A stretch of DNA of 64,000 nucleotides, taken from positions 372,001 to 436,000 of the forward strand of contig CCNA01000034.1 in the NCBI GenBank assembly GCA_000824805.1, written 5' to 3'. Below, piece after piece: positions 1-6,788 of the stretch. Every line of letters begins with the position of its first letter. The first letter of the stretch is position 1. Below the pieces are notes generated by a model that saw nothing but the letters and a program-made list of their open reading frames with translations, ran no database searches and had not been told where the DNA came from. The position numbers and the translations under genes were made by a program. The stretch is from Mesorhizobium sp. SOD10 (GTDB taxonomy: Bacteria > Pseudomonadota > Alphaproteobacteria > Rhizobiales > Rhizobiaceae).

Positions 1-296
1 GCTTCCTCGCTGATGGTTTTCGAGGCGTTGGTGTCGACCAGCGTGACGATAATGGCGTCAACGCCTGCGGCAATGAAGTTCTTCACCTGGTCGAGCTGCT
101 TGGCGACGTCGTTATGCGCGTCCTCGACCTGGATCTCGGCACCCTTCTCCTTGGCGCGGGCCTGCATGCCGTGCATCAGCAGCGTCTGGAAATTGTTGTC
201 GAAGTCGACGATCGAGACGCCGAGCTTGGCGGCGAACGCGCTTGCCGGCATCGAGAACAAGGCGGCGAGCGCCGTCGAGAGCAGAAGTTTCTTCAC
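1..296 (-). CDS. Sugar ABC transporter substrate-binding protein (N-terminal part, cut by window edge)
   Basis: Only the first 98 codons lie in the window. Translation from a GTG at 296 gives a signal peptide (Lys-Lys start, hydrophobic core, cleavage near ASAFA), then the opening of a periplasmic-binding-protein fold of the RbsB/Peripla_BP_4 type: KLGVSIVDFDNNFQ, a helix, and AAGVDAIIVTLVD, the second strand of that fold. The ribosome site GAGGAA sits just upstream of the GTG, which decides the start. It is the last visible gene of a minus-strand run that includes a LacI regulator and an aldo/keto reductase, so a sugar import role is likely. The substrate cannot be read from this fragment. 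Confidence 0.85.
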   Translation of the reverse strand, partial: MKKLLLSTALAALFSMPASAFAAKLGVSIVDFDNNFQTLLMHGMQARAKEKGAEIQVEDAHNDVAKQLDQVKNFIAAGVDAIIVTLVDTNASKTISEE

Positions 297-413
297 GGGT
301 TTCCTCCCTCTGGATTGGAGCGCCGGCTCACTCCGGTTCTGATTTTCCGGCCCTTGCGGGATGGCTTGAGCGAACGGGCAGCGCTGGTTCCGCGTGGCTC
401 TCGGGTCAGGCCC

Positions 414-1424
414 TCATTTCGCGGCGGCGGCGTTGGCGCGGGCCTTCTTCTTCTCGTAGCGGGCATCCATGCGCGCCGCGGCTTCCTTGCTGCCGTCATG
501 GAAGGTGCCGAACCAGCGGTCGAACGGGATGAGCCCGTCGCCGTAATTCACCTCGAAATGCTTGTGGTGGAGGTAGTGGATGTAGGCGTGGCTATCGACT
601 GATGTGTCTTCGGTAAGCTCGATCTTGTCGAAGCCGACATGGCCGGGAATGGCGCCGAAGCCGGCATAGTGGAGCTGGTAAAGCGCCAAGAGCGGGTTCG
701 ACGGGATGACCAGGTGCCAGAAGGCGACGCCGAGATAGCCGAGCTGCTCCACCGGATGCATCGACAGCGACGACCAGGGCGACGGGTTGACCGAATTGTG
801 GTGCACCGAATGCACCCATTTGTAGAGCGGCCCCCAATGGATGGCGCGGTGGAGCAGGAAAAAATGCGTCTCGTGGATCACCGGCACCACCAGCGCCAAT
901 AGGAAGAGATAGGCCGGGTGTTCGGCAAAGGTCAGCCACGGCACGTAGCCATTGGCGTAGGCGTGGAGGATCGCCACCTCGATCGCCGTCCAGATCGGCA
1001 TGCCGGTGCCGAAGGTGCGCAGCATATTGTCGGTGTTCTGGTTCTCGAAAAAGAAGGCCTTGTTCTTCTGCTCCGAAGGCCATTTGCCGTTATATTTGAA
1101 GCGGTTGCCCTGGGCCTTCAAAATGTAGAGTCGCAGCTCGAAGGCGCCGAAGAAGATGAGCAGCGCCGCGCAGTTGACGATGAAGAGGCGCAGGATCCAG
1201 CCTACGGCGAGCGTCTTCATCGTCTCGACGTCGGGCAGCACGTAGCGCCACCAGACGACGGCGGTCAGCGCGAATAGCAGATTGTAGGGCAGGAAATAAT
1301 GCGGCAGCCATTTCAGCGCCGCCAGCGGGCGCGGCGGAAAGACGAAGAGCGGCGCGGTGCCGGCCGGCTCGTTCGGAGCCCAGTCGCCCCTCTTGTTGCG
1401 CGTGCCGAATTGCAGGTCGTCCAT
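414..1424 (-). CDS. Fatty acid hydroxylase / sterol desaturase family membrane protein
   Basis: Di-iron membrane oxygenase of the FA_hydroxylase family. Three His boxes are visible: HETHFFLLHRAIH, HSVHHN and HYLHHKHF, the expected HxxxH, HxxHH and HxxHH ligands. Several hydrophobic segments precede them. About 336 residues, normal for the family. The likely start is ATG 1424; a GTG at 1436 overlaps the stop of the upstream PanB-like gene by four bases and is an alternative, and either way the two genes look translationally coupled. The C-terminus is Lys/Ala-rich. The substrate (lipid, sterol-like or carotenoid) is not readable from the sequence. Confidence 0.85.
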   Translation of the reverse strand: MDDLQFGTRNKRGDWAPNEPAGTAPLFVFPPRPLAALKWLPHYFLPYNLLFALTAVVWWRYVLPDVETMKTLAVGWILRLFIVNCAALLIFFGAFELRLYILKAQGNRFKYNGKWPSEQKNKAFFFENQNTDNMLRTFGTGMPIWTAIEVAILHAYANGYVPWLTFAEHPAYLFLLALVVPVIHETHFFLLHRAIHWGPLYKWVHSVHHNSVNPSPWSSLSMHPVEQLGYLGVAFWHLVIPSNPLLALYQLHYAGFGAIPGHVGFDKIELTEDTSVDSHAYIHYLHHKHFEVNYGDGLIPFDRWFGTFHDGSKEAAARMDARYEKKKARANAAAAK

Positions 1425-1432
1425 GGCTGATC

Positions 1433-2221
1433 TCACAAACCTTGAGCAAGGGTGAGGAAGCGGTCGTAGGCGGCATCGTCCATGTCCACCTGGTGCTTCG
1501 CTTCCGGATAGGTTCCGCCGGCGACGTCGCGGCTGAAGGCGCGGAAGGCACTGATGCGCTTTTCCTGCAGCTCGGCCTCCAGCGTAACGAAGTCGGCATA
1601 GCGCTTGGCATGGCGCGGATAGTGGCCGGCATGGGTGCCGAGCACGTCGCAGGAGAAGAGGTACTGCGTGTCGCAGGCGGTGCCGCAGCCCATGCCCATG
1701 GTGATCAGCGGCGTCGAGCGCGTGATGTGGTCGGCGAGGCGCACCGGCACGACTTCCACCTCGATGCAGGCGGCGCCGGCATTCTCGAGGTCCTTCGCCG
1801 CGCGCAGGACCCTGAAGGCTTCCTCCGCAGTGCGGCCGATGGCGCGGAAATTCGTCCAGGTGGCACGGTTCGGCACCAGGCCGACATGACCGGTGACCGG
1901 GATGCCTTCGGCGGCCATGGCCTCGATGAAGCGCGGCGAATGCGATGAATAAACCGCATCGGCGCCGCGCTTCATCATGGCGAAGCCAAGCCGCACCGCC
2001 TCCTCGGGCGAAGCGACCGCGCCGTGCGGCATGCCGACGGAGAGGAACGCGTGGGGTGCCGCCTGGCGGATGGCTTCCAGATTATGGTCCGGCTCGCAGG
2101 ACAGGATGACGATGTCGCAAGCGACCGCGGCCGCCGCCTCGGCCGGTGTGTCGACATGCAGTTGCAACCACTTTCTGCTGCCCTTGGCGCTCTGCAGGTC
2201 ATAGGCCGTCAGCCGTCTCGC
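1433..2221 (-). CDS. PanB-like (ketopantoate hydroxymethyltransferase family) protein, divergent active site
   Basis: The second half follows PanB closely: IPVTGHVGLVPN, an AIGRT segment, ENAGAACIEVEVVP (which keeps the Glu that acts as catalytic base in PanB) and a GMGCG segment followed by DVLGTHAGHYPRHAKRY. The metal Asp of the PanB 'ADLPF' motif is replaced (SVGMPHG), and the PanB 'KIEGG' segment is YSSHSP, losing Lys and Glu. True pantothenate synthesis is therefore doubtful. It belongs to the PEP mutase/isocitrate lyase-like TIM barrel superfamily. Start: GTG 2221 behind GGGAGG. It lies downstream of a LacI regulator and overlaps the start region of the hydroxylase gene. Confidence 0.75.
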   Translation of the reverse strand, partial: ARRLTAYDLQSAKGSRKWLQLHVDTPAEAAAAVACDIVILSCEPDHNLEAIRQAAPHAFLSVGMPHGAVASPEEAVRLGFAMMKRGADAVYSSHSPRFIEAMAAEGIPVTGHVGLVPNRATWTNFRAIGRTAEEAFRVLRAAKDLENAGAACIEVEVVPVRLADHITRSTPLITMGMGCGTACDTQYLFSCDVLGTHAGHYPRHAKRYADFVTLEAELQEKRISAFRAFSRDVAGGTYPEAKHQVDMDDAAYDRFLTLAQGL

Positions 2222-2298
2222 CACCGATGATCCTCCCGTTTCGCGAGGGGATAACACCGCGCCCCGGCGGGCGCTGCTTGTTCCTTGATCAAATCAGA

Positions 2299-3303
2299 TC
2301 AAAGGTTCTCGGCAGTGAAGGTGATGAAACGGATCGGAGGATTGTCCACCGGCAGGTCGTGCAAATTGAGCGCGGCGAGCACCAGGTCGATGGCGCGTCG
2401 CGCCTGCGCTTCGGGCGCCTGGTCGAGCACGACATCCATCGTGCCGTCACGCAGGCTGTGCGCACTGCGCTCGGTGAGCTCGTGGCCGACGAAGAAGATA
2501 TCGCGGCCTTTGGCATGGCGGCGCAGCACCTCGTTCAGCGCCGTGTTGGCGCCGCCGGCATTATAGAGCCCGGCAAGATCGGGCCAGCGCACAAACGCCT
2601 CGTGCAATTGCTCGGCATTGCGGTCTCCGTCGTCGAAGCCGAATAGGGCCGCCATGGGCTCGAAGTCCCGCCCTGCTTCGATCAGGTAATCAAAGAAGCC
2701 GCGCACGCGGTCGCGATGGACGCGGTAGATCTGGCTATGGCAGATCGCGACCACCTTGCCCGGCCGCCGCTGCATCTTGGCCATCAGCAGCCCGGCCATG
2801 CGGCCGGCGGCGTAGTTGTCGATGCCGACATAGGTGCTCTTGGTGAGCGATATCTGGGTGACGATCTGCACGGTTGGGATGCTTTCCGCCTCGAGCTTGC
2901 GCAGCGCCGCGCTCACCAGCGGATGATCGGGTACGGCAAGGATCAGCGCCGCGCGACGCATCTCCGGCTCGAGGATGCGTTTGGCGATCGCCGCCGGATT
3001 CGCCTCGTCGAGAAAGGTACGGTGCACGGCGATCGAGCGGTCCAGCGTTGCGGCGATGCGCTCGAAGGCGCGGGAAAGACGGGCGAAGAAGGTCGCGTCC
3101 GGCCTGACCAGGATCACCTCGATGCGAATGACGCCGCGATGCGCCTCCGGCAGCCGGCGCGGATAGTCGAGCGAGCGCGCGGCGGCGACCACCTTCTCGA
3201 CCGTCTCGGGGCGCACCCCGCCCCTGCCGTTCAGCACGCGCTCGACCGTTGCCGTGCCGACGCCGGCGCGGCGCGCGATTTCGAGGAAGGTGGGCTTTGG
3301 AAT
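2299..3303 (-). CDS. LacI-family transcriptional regulator (apparent ATT start)
   Basis: N-terminal LacI helix-turn-helix (TFLEIARRAGV, TATVERVLNGRG), hinge, then a periplasmic-binding-like effector domain (VGIDNYAAGRMAG, an FVGHELT strand, a C-terminal DQAPEAQARRAIDLVLA helix). The frame is open to a TTG at 3414, but those 37 extra codons are read from a dispersed repeat and LacI proteins begin directly at the HTH. No ATG, GTG or TTG lies between; an ATT at 3303 stands six bases after AGGAG, so ATT is proposed (334 aa). The lack of other LacI genes here and the sugar-binding protein downstream suggest it controls this minus-strand operon. Confidence 0.85.
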   Translation of the reverse strand: MPKPTFLEIARRAGVGTATVERVLNGRGGVRPETVEKVVAAARSLDYPRRLPEAHRGVIRIEVILVRPDATFFARLSRAFERIAATLDRSIAVHRTFLDEANPAAIAKRILEPEMRRAALILAVPDHPLVSAALRKLEAESIPTVQIVTQISLTKSTYVGIDNYAAGRMAGLLMAKMQRRPGKVVAICHSQIYRVHRDRVRGFFDYLIEAGRDFEPMAALFGFDDGDRNAEQLHEAFVRWPDLAGLYNAGGANTALNEVLRRHAKGRDIFFVGHELTERSAHSLRDGTMDVVLDQAPEAQARRAIDLVLAALNLHDLPVDNPPIRFITFTAENL

Positions 3304-3309
3304 GGGCGG

Positions 3310-3409
3310 CTCCTGGGTGCTTCGGCTGGAGCCTAGCCGTTCTCCGCCTGTCGGAGAAGGCGGGATGCCGAAGCCGCTAGTCTCCCCCGCAAGGAGGGAG
3401 ATTGGCTGT
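3310..3409 (-). repeat. Dispersed intergenic repeat copy between aldo/keto reductase and LacI gene
   Basis: Contains the family's hallmark: the TCTCCCCCGCAAG...GGGAGATTGGC core (3382-3406) and an inner inverted repeat around 3349-3364 (TTCTCCGCC/GGCGGGA-like arms). It supplies the apparent N-terminal extension of the LacI frame. Confidence 0.6.
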
Positions 3410-3418
3410 TTCAACGCC

Positions 3419-4249
3419 TCAGAACATAAACGCCGCCGTCGCCGGATTCGGTCCGGTGCGGCCGTCGGCGGAGTCCATGCGGCGGATGGTCTGCATGTCG
3501 TCCGCGTCCAGCTCGAAATCGAAGACGTCGAAATTACCGGCGATGCGTTCCTGGTGGATCGACTTCGGAATGACGATCAGCCCTTCCTGCAGATGCCAGC
3601 GGATGATCACCTGCGCGACCGACTTGCCGTGCTGTGCGGCGATCTTTTCCAACGTCGGGTCGGCAAGCAGCCGGCCGCTGCCCAGTGGGCTCCAGCTTTC
3701 GATATGGATGTTGTGCTTCTTGTGGAAGTCGCGCTTGTCGCGTTGCTGGAAGCGCGGGTGCAATTCGATCTGATTGACGACCGGCGTCACGCCGGTCTCG
3801 CCGATGATGCGCTCCAGATGGTCCTGGTTGAAGTTCGAGACGCCGACCGACTTGATGCGCCCGGCCTTCTGCAGTTCGACCAGCGCCTTCCAGGCTTCGA
3901 CATATTTGTTCTGGCTGGGCACGGGCCAGTGGATGAGGAAAAGATCGATCTGGTCGATGCCGAGCTTCTGCATCGTGTCGTCGAAGGCACGCAGCGCAGC
4001 ATCGCGCTGATGCCCGCCGTTGCGCAGCTTGGAGGTGATGAAGAGTTCGGATCGTGGCACGCCGGCCGAACGGATCGCCTCGCCTACGCCCTCCTCGTTG
4101 CGGTAGCCCTCGGCGGTGTCGATCAGCCGGTAGCCGGCCTCGATCCCCCAGCGCACGACGTTGGCGGTGATGTCCGGATCGACCTGCCACACACCGAGCC
4201 CGATCTGCGGGATGGTCGAGCCGTCGTTGAGCTTGAGCTGTTCAGGCAT
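3419..4249 (-). CDS. Aldo/keto reductase (DkgA-like)
   Basis: NADPH-dependent carbonyl reductase of the AKR superfamily, 276 aa. The catalytic tetrad is intact: Asp44 and Tyr49 (LIDTAEGY), Lys74 (TSKL) and His107 (LIHWP). The nicotinamide-side motifs GVSNF and the 2'-phosphate-binding IPKS are present. Closest in layout to 2,5-diketo-D-gluconate reductase and methylglyoxal reductases. Start ATG 4249 follows AAGGAA; the longer open frame to 4342 would read through a repeat and was rejected. It leads a minus-strand run with the LacI regulator, so a sugar or keto-sugar substrate is plausible but not shown. Confidence 0.92.
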   Translation of the reverse strand: MPEQLKLNDGSTIPQIGLGVWQVDPDITANVVRWGIEAGYRLIDTAEGYRNEEGVGEAIRSAGVPRSELFITSKLRNGGHQRDAALRAFDDTMQKLGIDQIDLFLIHWPVPSQNKYVEAWKALVELQKAGRIKSVGVSNFNQDHLERIIGETGVTPVVNQIELHPRFQQRDKRDFHKKHNIHIESWSPLGSGRLLADPTLEKIAAQHGKSVAQVIIRWHLQEGLIVIPKSIHQERIAGNFDVFDFELDADDMQTIRRMDSADGRTGPNPATAAFMF

Positions 4250-4329
4250 GGGAGTTCCTTTTGGGAGGGAGGGAGGATGGTGCCGACTATGTAGGCCGCG
4301 GGTCGGGGAATGCCAGTCGTGGAAATGTC

Positions 4330-4399
4330 GGCGGGACAGCACCCCTCTGTCCTGCCAGACATCTCCCCCGCAAGCGGGGAGATTGGCAGCTTCGGCGCC
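4330..4399. repeat. Dispersed ~70-bp intergenic repeat copy
   Basis: Near-consensus copy: GGCGGGACAGCACCCC, CTCTGTCCTGCC, ACATCTCCCCCGCAAG, GGGGAGATTGGCAGC, TTCGGCGCC. Lies between convergent-free ends of two minus-strand genes; the CTCCCCCGC/GCGGGGAG arms can pair. Confidence 0.7.
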
Positions 4400-5011
4400 T
4401 CAGCCCTTCGCCCCGAACCGCAACCCGTCCATCAGCAGCTTCACCAGCCGCCCCGACCGCTCGCGCCAGTCGGGCGTGTTCGGCGCGGAATAGATGCCGC
4501 CGAGTGCATGCATGACATCGGAAGCGTCGACATCGGCGCGGATTTTTCCATCAGCGGCGGCAGCCTCGATCAGGCCTCGCATGGCGCCGGAGACACGGCC
4601 GGAGGTGTCGGAGAACAGCGTCGAGTTTGTGGTGAGCAACAAACGCAGGCTGGTGGCCAGCCCGCGCTTGGTGGCGATGTAGTCGACGAAGCGCTGCATC
4701 CAGAGTTCCAGCGCGACATCGGCCGGATGCAGCCGAGCAAGTTCGGCGGCGGCGTGGCAGAGCCCTTCCACCTCGCGGCGATAGACCACCTCGACCAGGT
4801 GCTCACGCGTCGGGAAATGCCGGTAAAGCGTGCCGATGCCGACCCCTGCCCGCCTGGCGATCTCCTCGAGCGAGGCGTCGACGCCGTCGCTCGCAAACAT
4901 TTGCGCCGCCACCTCGACAAGCTTGTCGCGGTTGCGTTGCGCATCGGCGCGCAACGGCTTTTGCGCCGGCGCGTCGCGGGTCGCTTCGGTGGTCATTTCC
5001 TGCTCGGGCAC
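4400..5011 (-). CDS. TetR-family transcriptional regulator
   Basis: About 203 aa. N-terminal TetR helix-turn-helix with the diagnostic SLEEIARRAGVGIGTLYRHFPTREHL pattern (described here in overlapping parts: EEIARRAGVG, TLYRHF). The all-helical ligand domain follows (C-terminal domain resembling SbtR/TetR_C_33 types). Start GTG 5011 is chosen because GGAG lies six bases upstream; TTG 5026 and ATG 4996 are weaker. It diverges from the molybdenum oxidoreductase operon at 5251, and a palindrome between them fits a TetR operator, so it probably represses that operon and itself. Confidence 0.88.
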   Translation of the reverse strand: MPEQEMTTEATRDAPAQKPLRADAQRNRDKLVEVAAQMFASDGVDASLEEIARRAGVGIGTLYRHFPTREHLVEVVYRREVEGLCHAAAELARLHPADVALELWMQRFVDYIATKRGLATSLRLLLTTNSTLFSDTSGRVSGAMRGLIEAAAADGKIRADVDASDVMHALGGIYSAPNTPDWRERSGRLVKLLMDGLRFGAKG

Positions 5012-5074
5012 TTTTTTCTCCACCAACGCAATATGGGGGTTGAACCATGACCGGCTAGACCCCAGTTAAATAAA

Positions 5075-5088
5075 CGGAGGCACCTCCG
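5075..5088. promoter_or_regulatory. Probable TetR operator between tetR and the paoABC-like operon
   Basis: Perfect inverted repeat CGGAGG-CA-CCTCCG, with a second overlapping pair CTCC(8 nt)GGAG at 5084-5099. It lies in the 240-bp divergent intergenic region, where a TetR repressor would act on both genes. Confidence 0.5.
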
Positions 5089-5147
5089 CTTTAGTGGAGT
5101 GCTTTTATCATATAACCAGGGGAAGCGGTATGTCACGTGTCGATGAG

Positions 5148-5182
5148 AGCGTGATCTCCCCATGAGGAGATTAGCAGCTTCT
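5148..5182. repeat. Partial copy of the dispersed intergenic repeat
   Basis: Short form: GATCTCCCCATGAGGAGATTAG followed by CAGCTTC, i.e. only the central hairpin and right flank of the family. Confidence 0.45.
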
Positions 5183-5250
5183 ATGTCTTGCCCCTCCCCT
5201 CCCAAGTCCCATTTCCATCCTAGCGTCCAGCAATCGGAGCCCGACGCCCC

Positions 5251-5808
5251 ATGACCAGCCAGATCATCATCGATCCTCCCGAAGACGGCCATTTCAGGAA
5301 TGGCGTTGCCACCAAGGGCTTAACCCCCAGTCCCACCACGCTTTCCCTCCGTCTCACCATCAACGGCCGCGACCACGCGCTCGAGATCGAGCCGCGCGTG
5401 ACACTGCTCGACGCATTGCGCGAACGGCTTCATCTCACCGGCACCAAGAAAGGTTGCGATCATGGCCAGTGCGGCGCCTGCACCGTCCATGTCGACGGCG
5501 AGCGGGTGCTGGCCTGCCTGACGCTGGCGGCCCAGGTCGAAGGCCGCACGATCACCACCATTGAGGGGCTCGCGGACGAGGACGGCACGCTGCACGCCGT
5601 GCAGGCGGCTTTCCTCGAGCAGGACGCCTTCCAGTGCGGCTATTGCACGCCGGGCCAGATCATGTCGGCGGTGGCCTGCATCCGCGAGGGCCATGCCGGC
5701 TCCGACGAGGAAATCCGCGAATACATGGCCGGCAATCTCTGCCGCTGCGGCGCCTATCCAAATATCGTCGCCGCCGTCCGCCAGGCGGCACAGGAGCTGC
5801 GCTCATGA
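5251..5808 (+). CDS. paoA: Aldehyde/xanthine oxidoreductase, 2Fe-2S subunit (PaoA type)
   Basis: Small electron-transfer subunit of a xanthine oxidase family enzyme, 185 aa. The plant-type 2Fe-2S ligands are Cys69, Cys74, Cys77 and Cys89 (GCDHGQCGACT...LAC); the second helical 2Fe-2S domain has Cys129, Cys132 (FQCGYC), Cys164 and Cys166 (LCRCG). Unlike E. coli PaoA no twin-arginine signal is visible, so the complex is predicted cytoplasmic. The stop overlaps the ATG of the FAD subunit (ATGA), marking a tightly coupled operon. It passes electrons from the molybdenum site to FAD. Confidence 0.93.
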   Translation: MTSQIIIDPPEDGHFRNGVATKGLTPSPTTLSLRLTINGRDHALEIEPRVTLLDALRERLHLTGTKKGCDHGQCGACTVHVDGERVLACLTLAAQVEGRTITTIEGLADEDGTLHAVQAAFLEQDAFQCGYCTPGQIMSAVACIREGHAGSDEEIREYMAGNLCRCGAYPNIVAAVRQAAQELRS

Positions 5809-6788
5809 GAGATTTTTCCTACCTCCGCGCCGACAATATCGAGGCTGCGCGCAACGCGGCCGCCCTTCCCGGTGCCATGCTGCTCGCCGGCGGCACGACG
5901 CTCATCGACCTCGCTAAATGTGGCGTCGTGGAACCCGCCACCGTCATCGACATCAGCCATATCGAAGGGCTCAACGCCATCGACGTCACCGCCGACCGCG
6001 CTTTGATCGGCGCGCTGGCGAAGATGAGCCACGTCGCCGACCATGCCGAAGTGAAGAGCTTGTTTCCGGCGGTCTCGGAAGCGCTTTGGCAGGCGGCGTC
6101 GGCGCAATTGCGCAACATGGCGACGATCGGCGGCAACCTGATGCAGCGCACGCGCTGTCCCTACTTCCGCGATCCCGCCAATTTCCCGGCGTGCAACAAG
6201 CGTGAGCCGGGCAGCGGCTGCTCGGCGATCGGCGGCGTGACGCGCGGCCATGCGGTGCTCGGCGTGAGCGAGGCGTGCATCGCCACCTATCCGGAGGATC
6301 TCGCCGTAGCGCTCGTCGCCTTCGACGCCGAGGTCGATCTCGGCGAGCGGCGGCTCACGGTCGAGGACTTCTTCCTGGCCCCCGGCGCGACGGCCGAGCA
6401 GGAGCACGATATTCGTCCGGGCGAGGTGATCACGGCCATCGAGATTCCTGGCTCGGCCGCGGCCAGACGCTCGACCTACATCAAGGTACGCGACCGCCAG
6501 TCCTATGAGTTCGCGGCGGCAAGTGCAGCGGTCGGACTGGAACTTGAAGGCGACGGACGCACCATCCGAGACATCCGTGTCGCGCTCGGCGGCGTCGCCA
6601 CCAAGCCGTGGCGGGCGCGCGCCGTCGAGGACGCGCTGAAAGGCAAAGCGCTCGACGAAGCGACGATCCGCGAGGCGAGCGAGCTCGCCATGCAGGGCGC
6701 CGTCGACCATGGCGCCAACCACTACAAGATCGCATTGGCGCCGCGTGTGATCGCGCGCGCCATCCTCAAATTGGGAGAGACGGCATGA
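5805..6788 (+). CDS. paoB: Aldehyde/xanthine oxidoreductase, FAD subunit (PaoB type)
   Basis: 327 aa. N-terminal FAD-binding motif LLAGGTTLID and a second flavin motif ATIGGNL; C-terminal CO_deh_flav_C domain. A Cys-rich insert, Cys118, Cys130, Cys139 and Cys158 (RCPYF, ACNKREPGSGC, EAC), matches the extra 4Fe-4S site of the PaoB subfamily and separates it from ordinary XdhA/CoxM subunits. Start ATG 5805 overlaps the upstream stop, and its own stop overlaps the next ATG, so the three subunits are translated as one unit. Confidence 0.93.
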   Translation: MRDFSYLRADNIEAARNAAALPGAMLLAGGTTLIDLAKCGVVEPATVIDISHIEGLNAIDVTADRALIGALAKMSHVADHAEVKSLFPAVSEALWQAASAQLRNMATIGGNLMQRTRCPYFRDPANFPACNKREPGSGCSAIGGVTRGHAVLGVSEACIATYPEDLAVALVAFDAEVDLGERRLTVEDFFLAPGATAEQEHDIRPGEVITAIEIPGSAAARRSTYIKVRDRQSYEFAAASAAVGLELEGDGRTIRDIRVALGGVATKPWRARAVEDALKGKALDEATIREASELAMQGAVDHGANHYKIALAPRVIARAILKLGETA

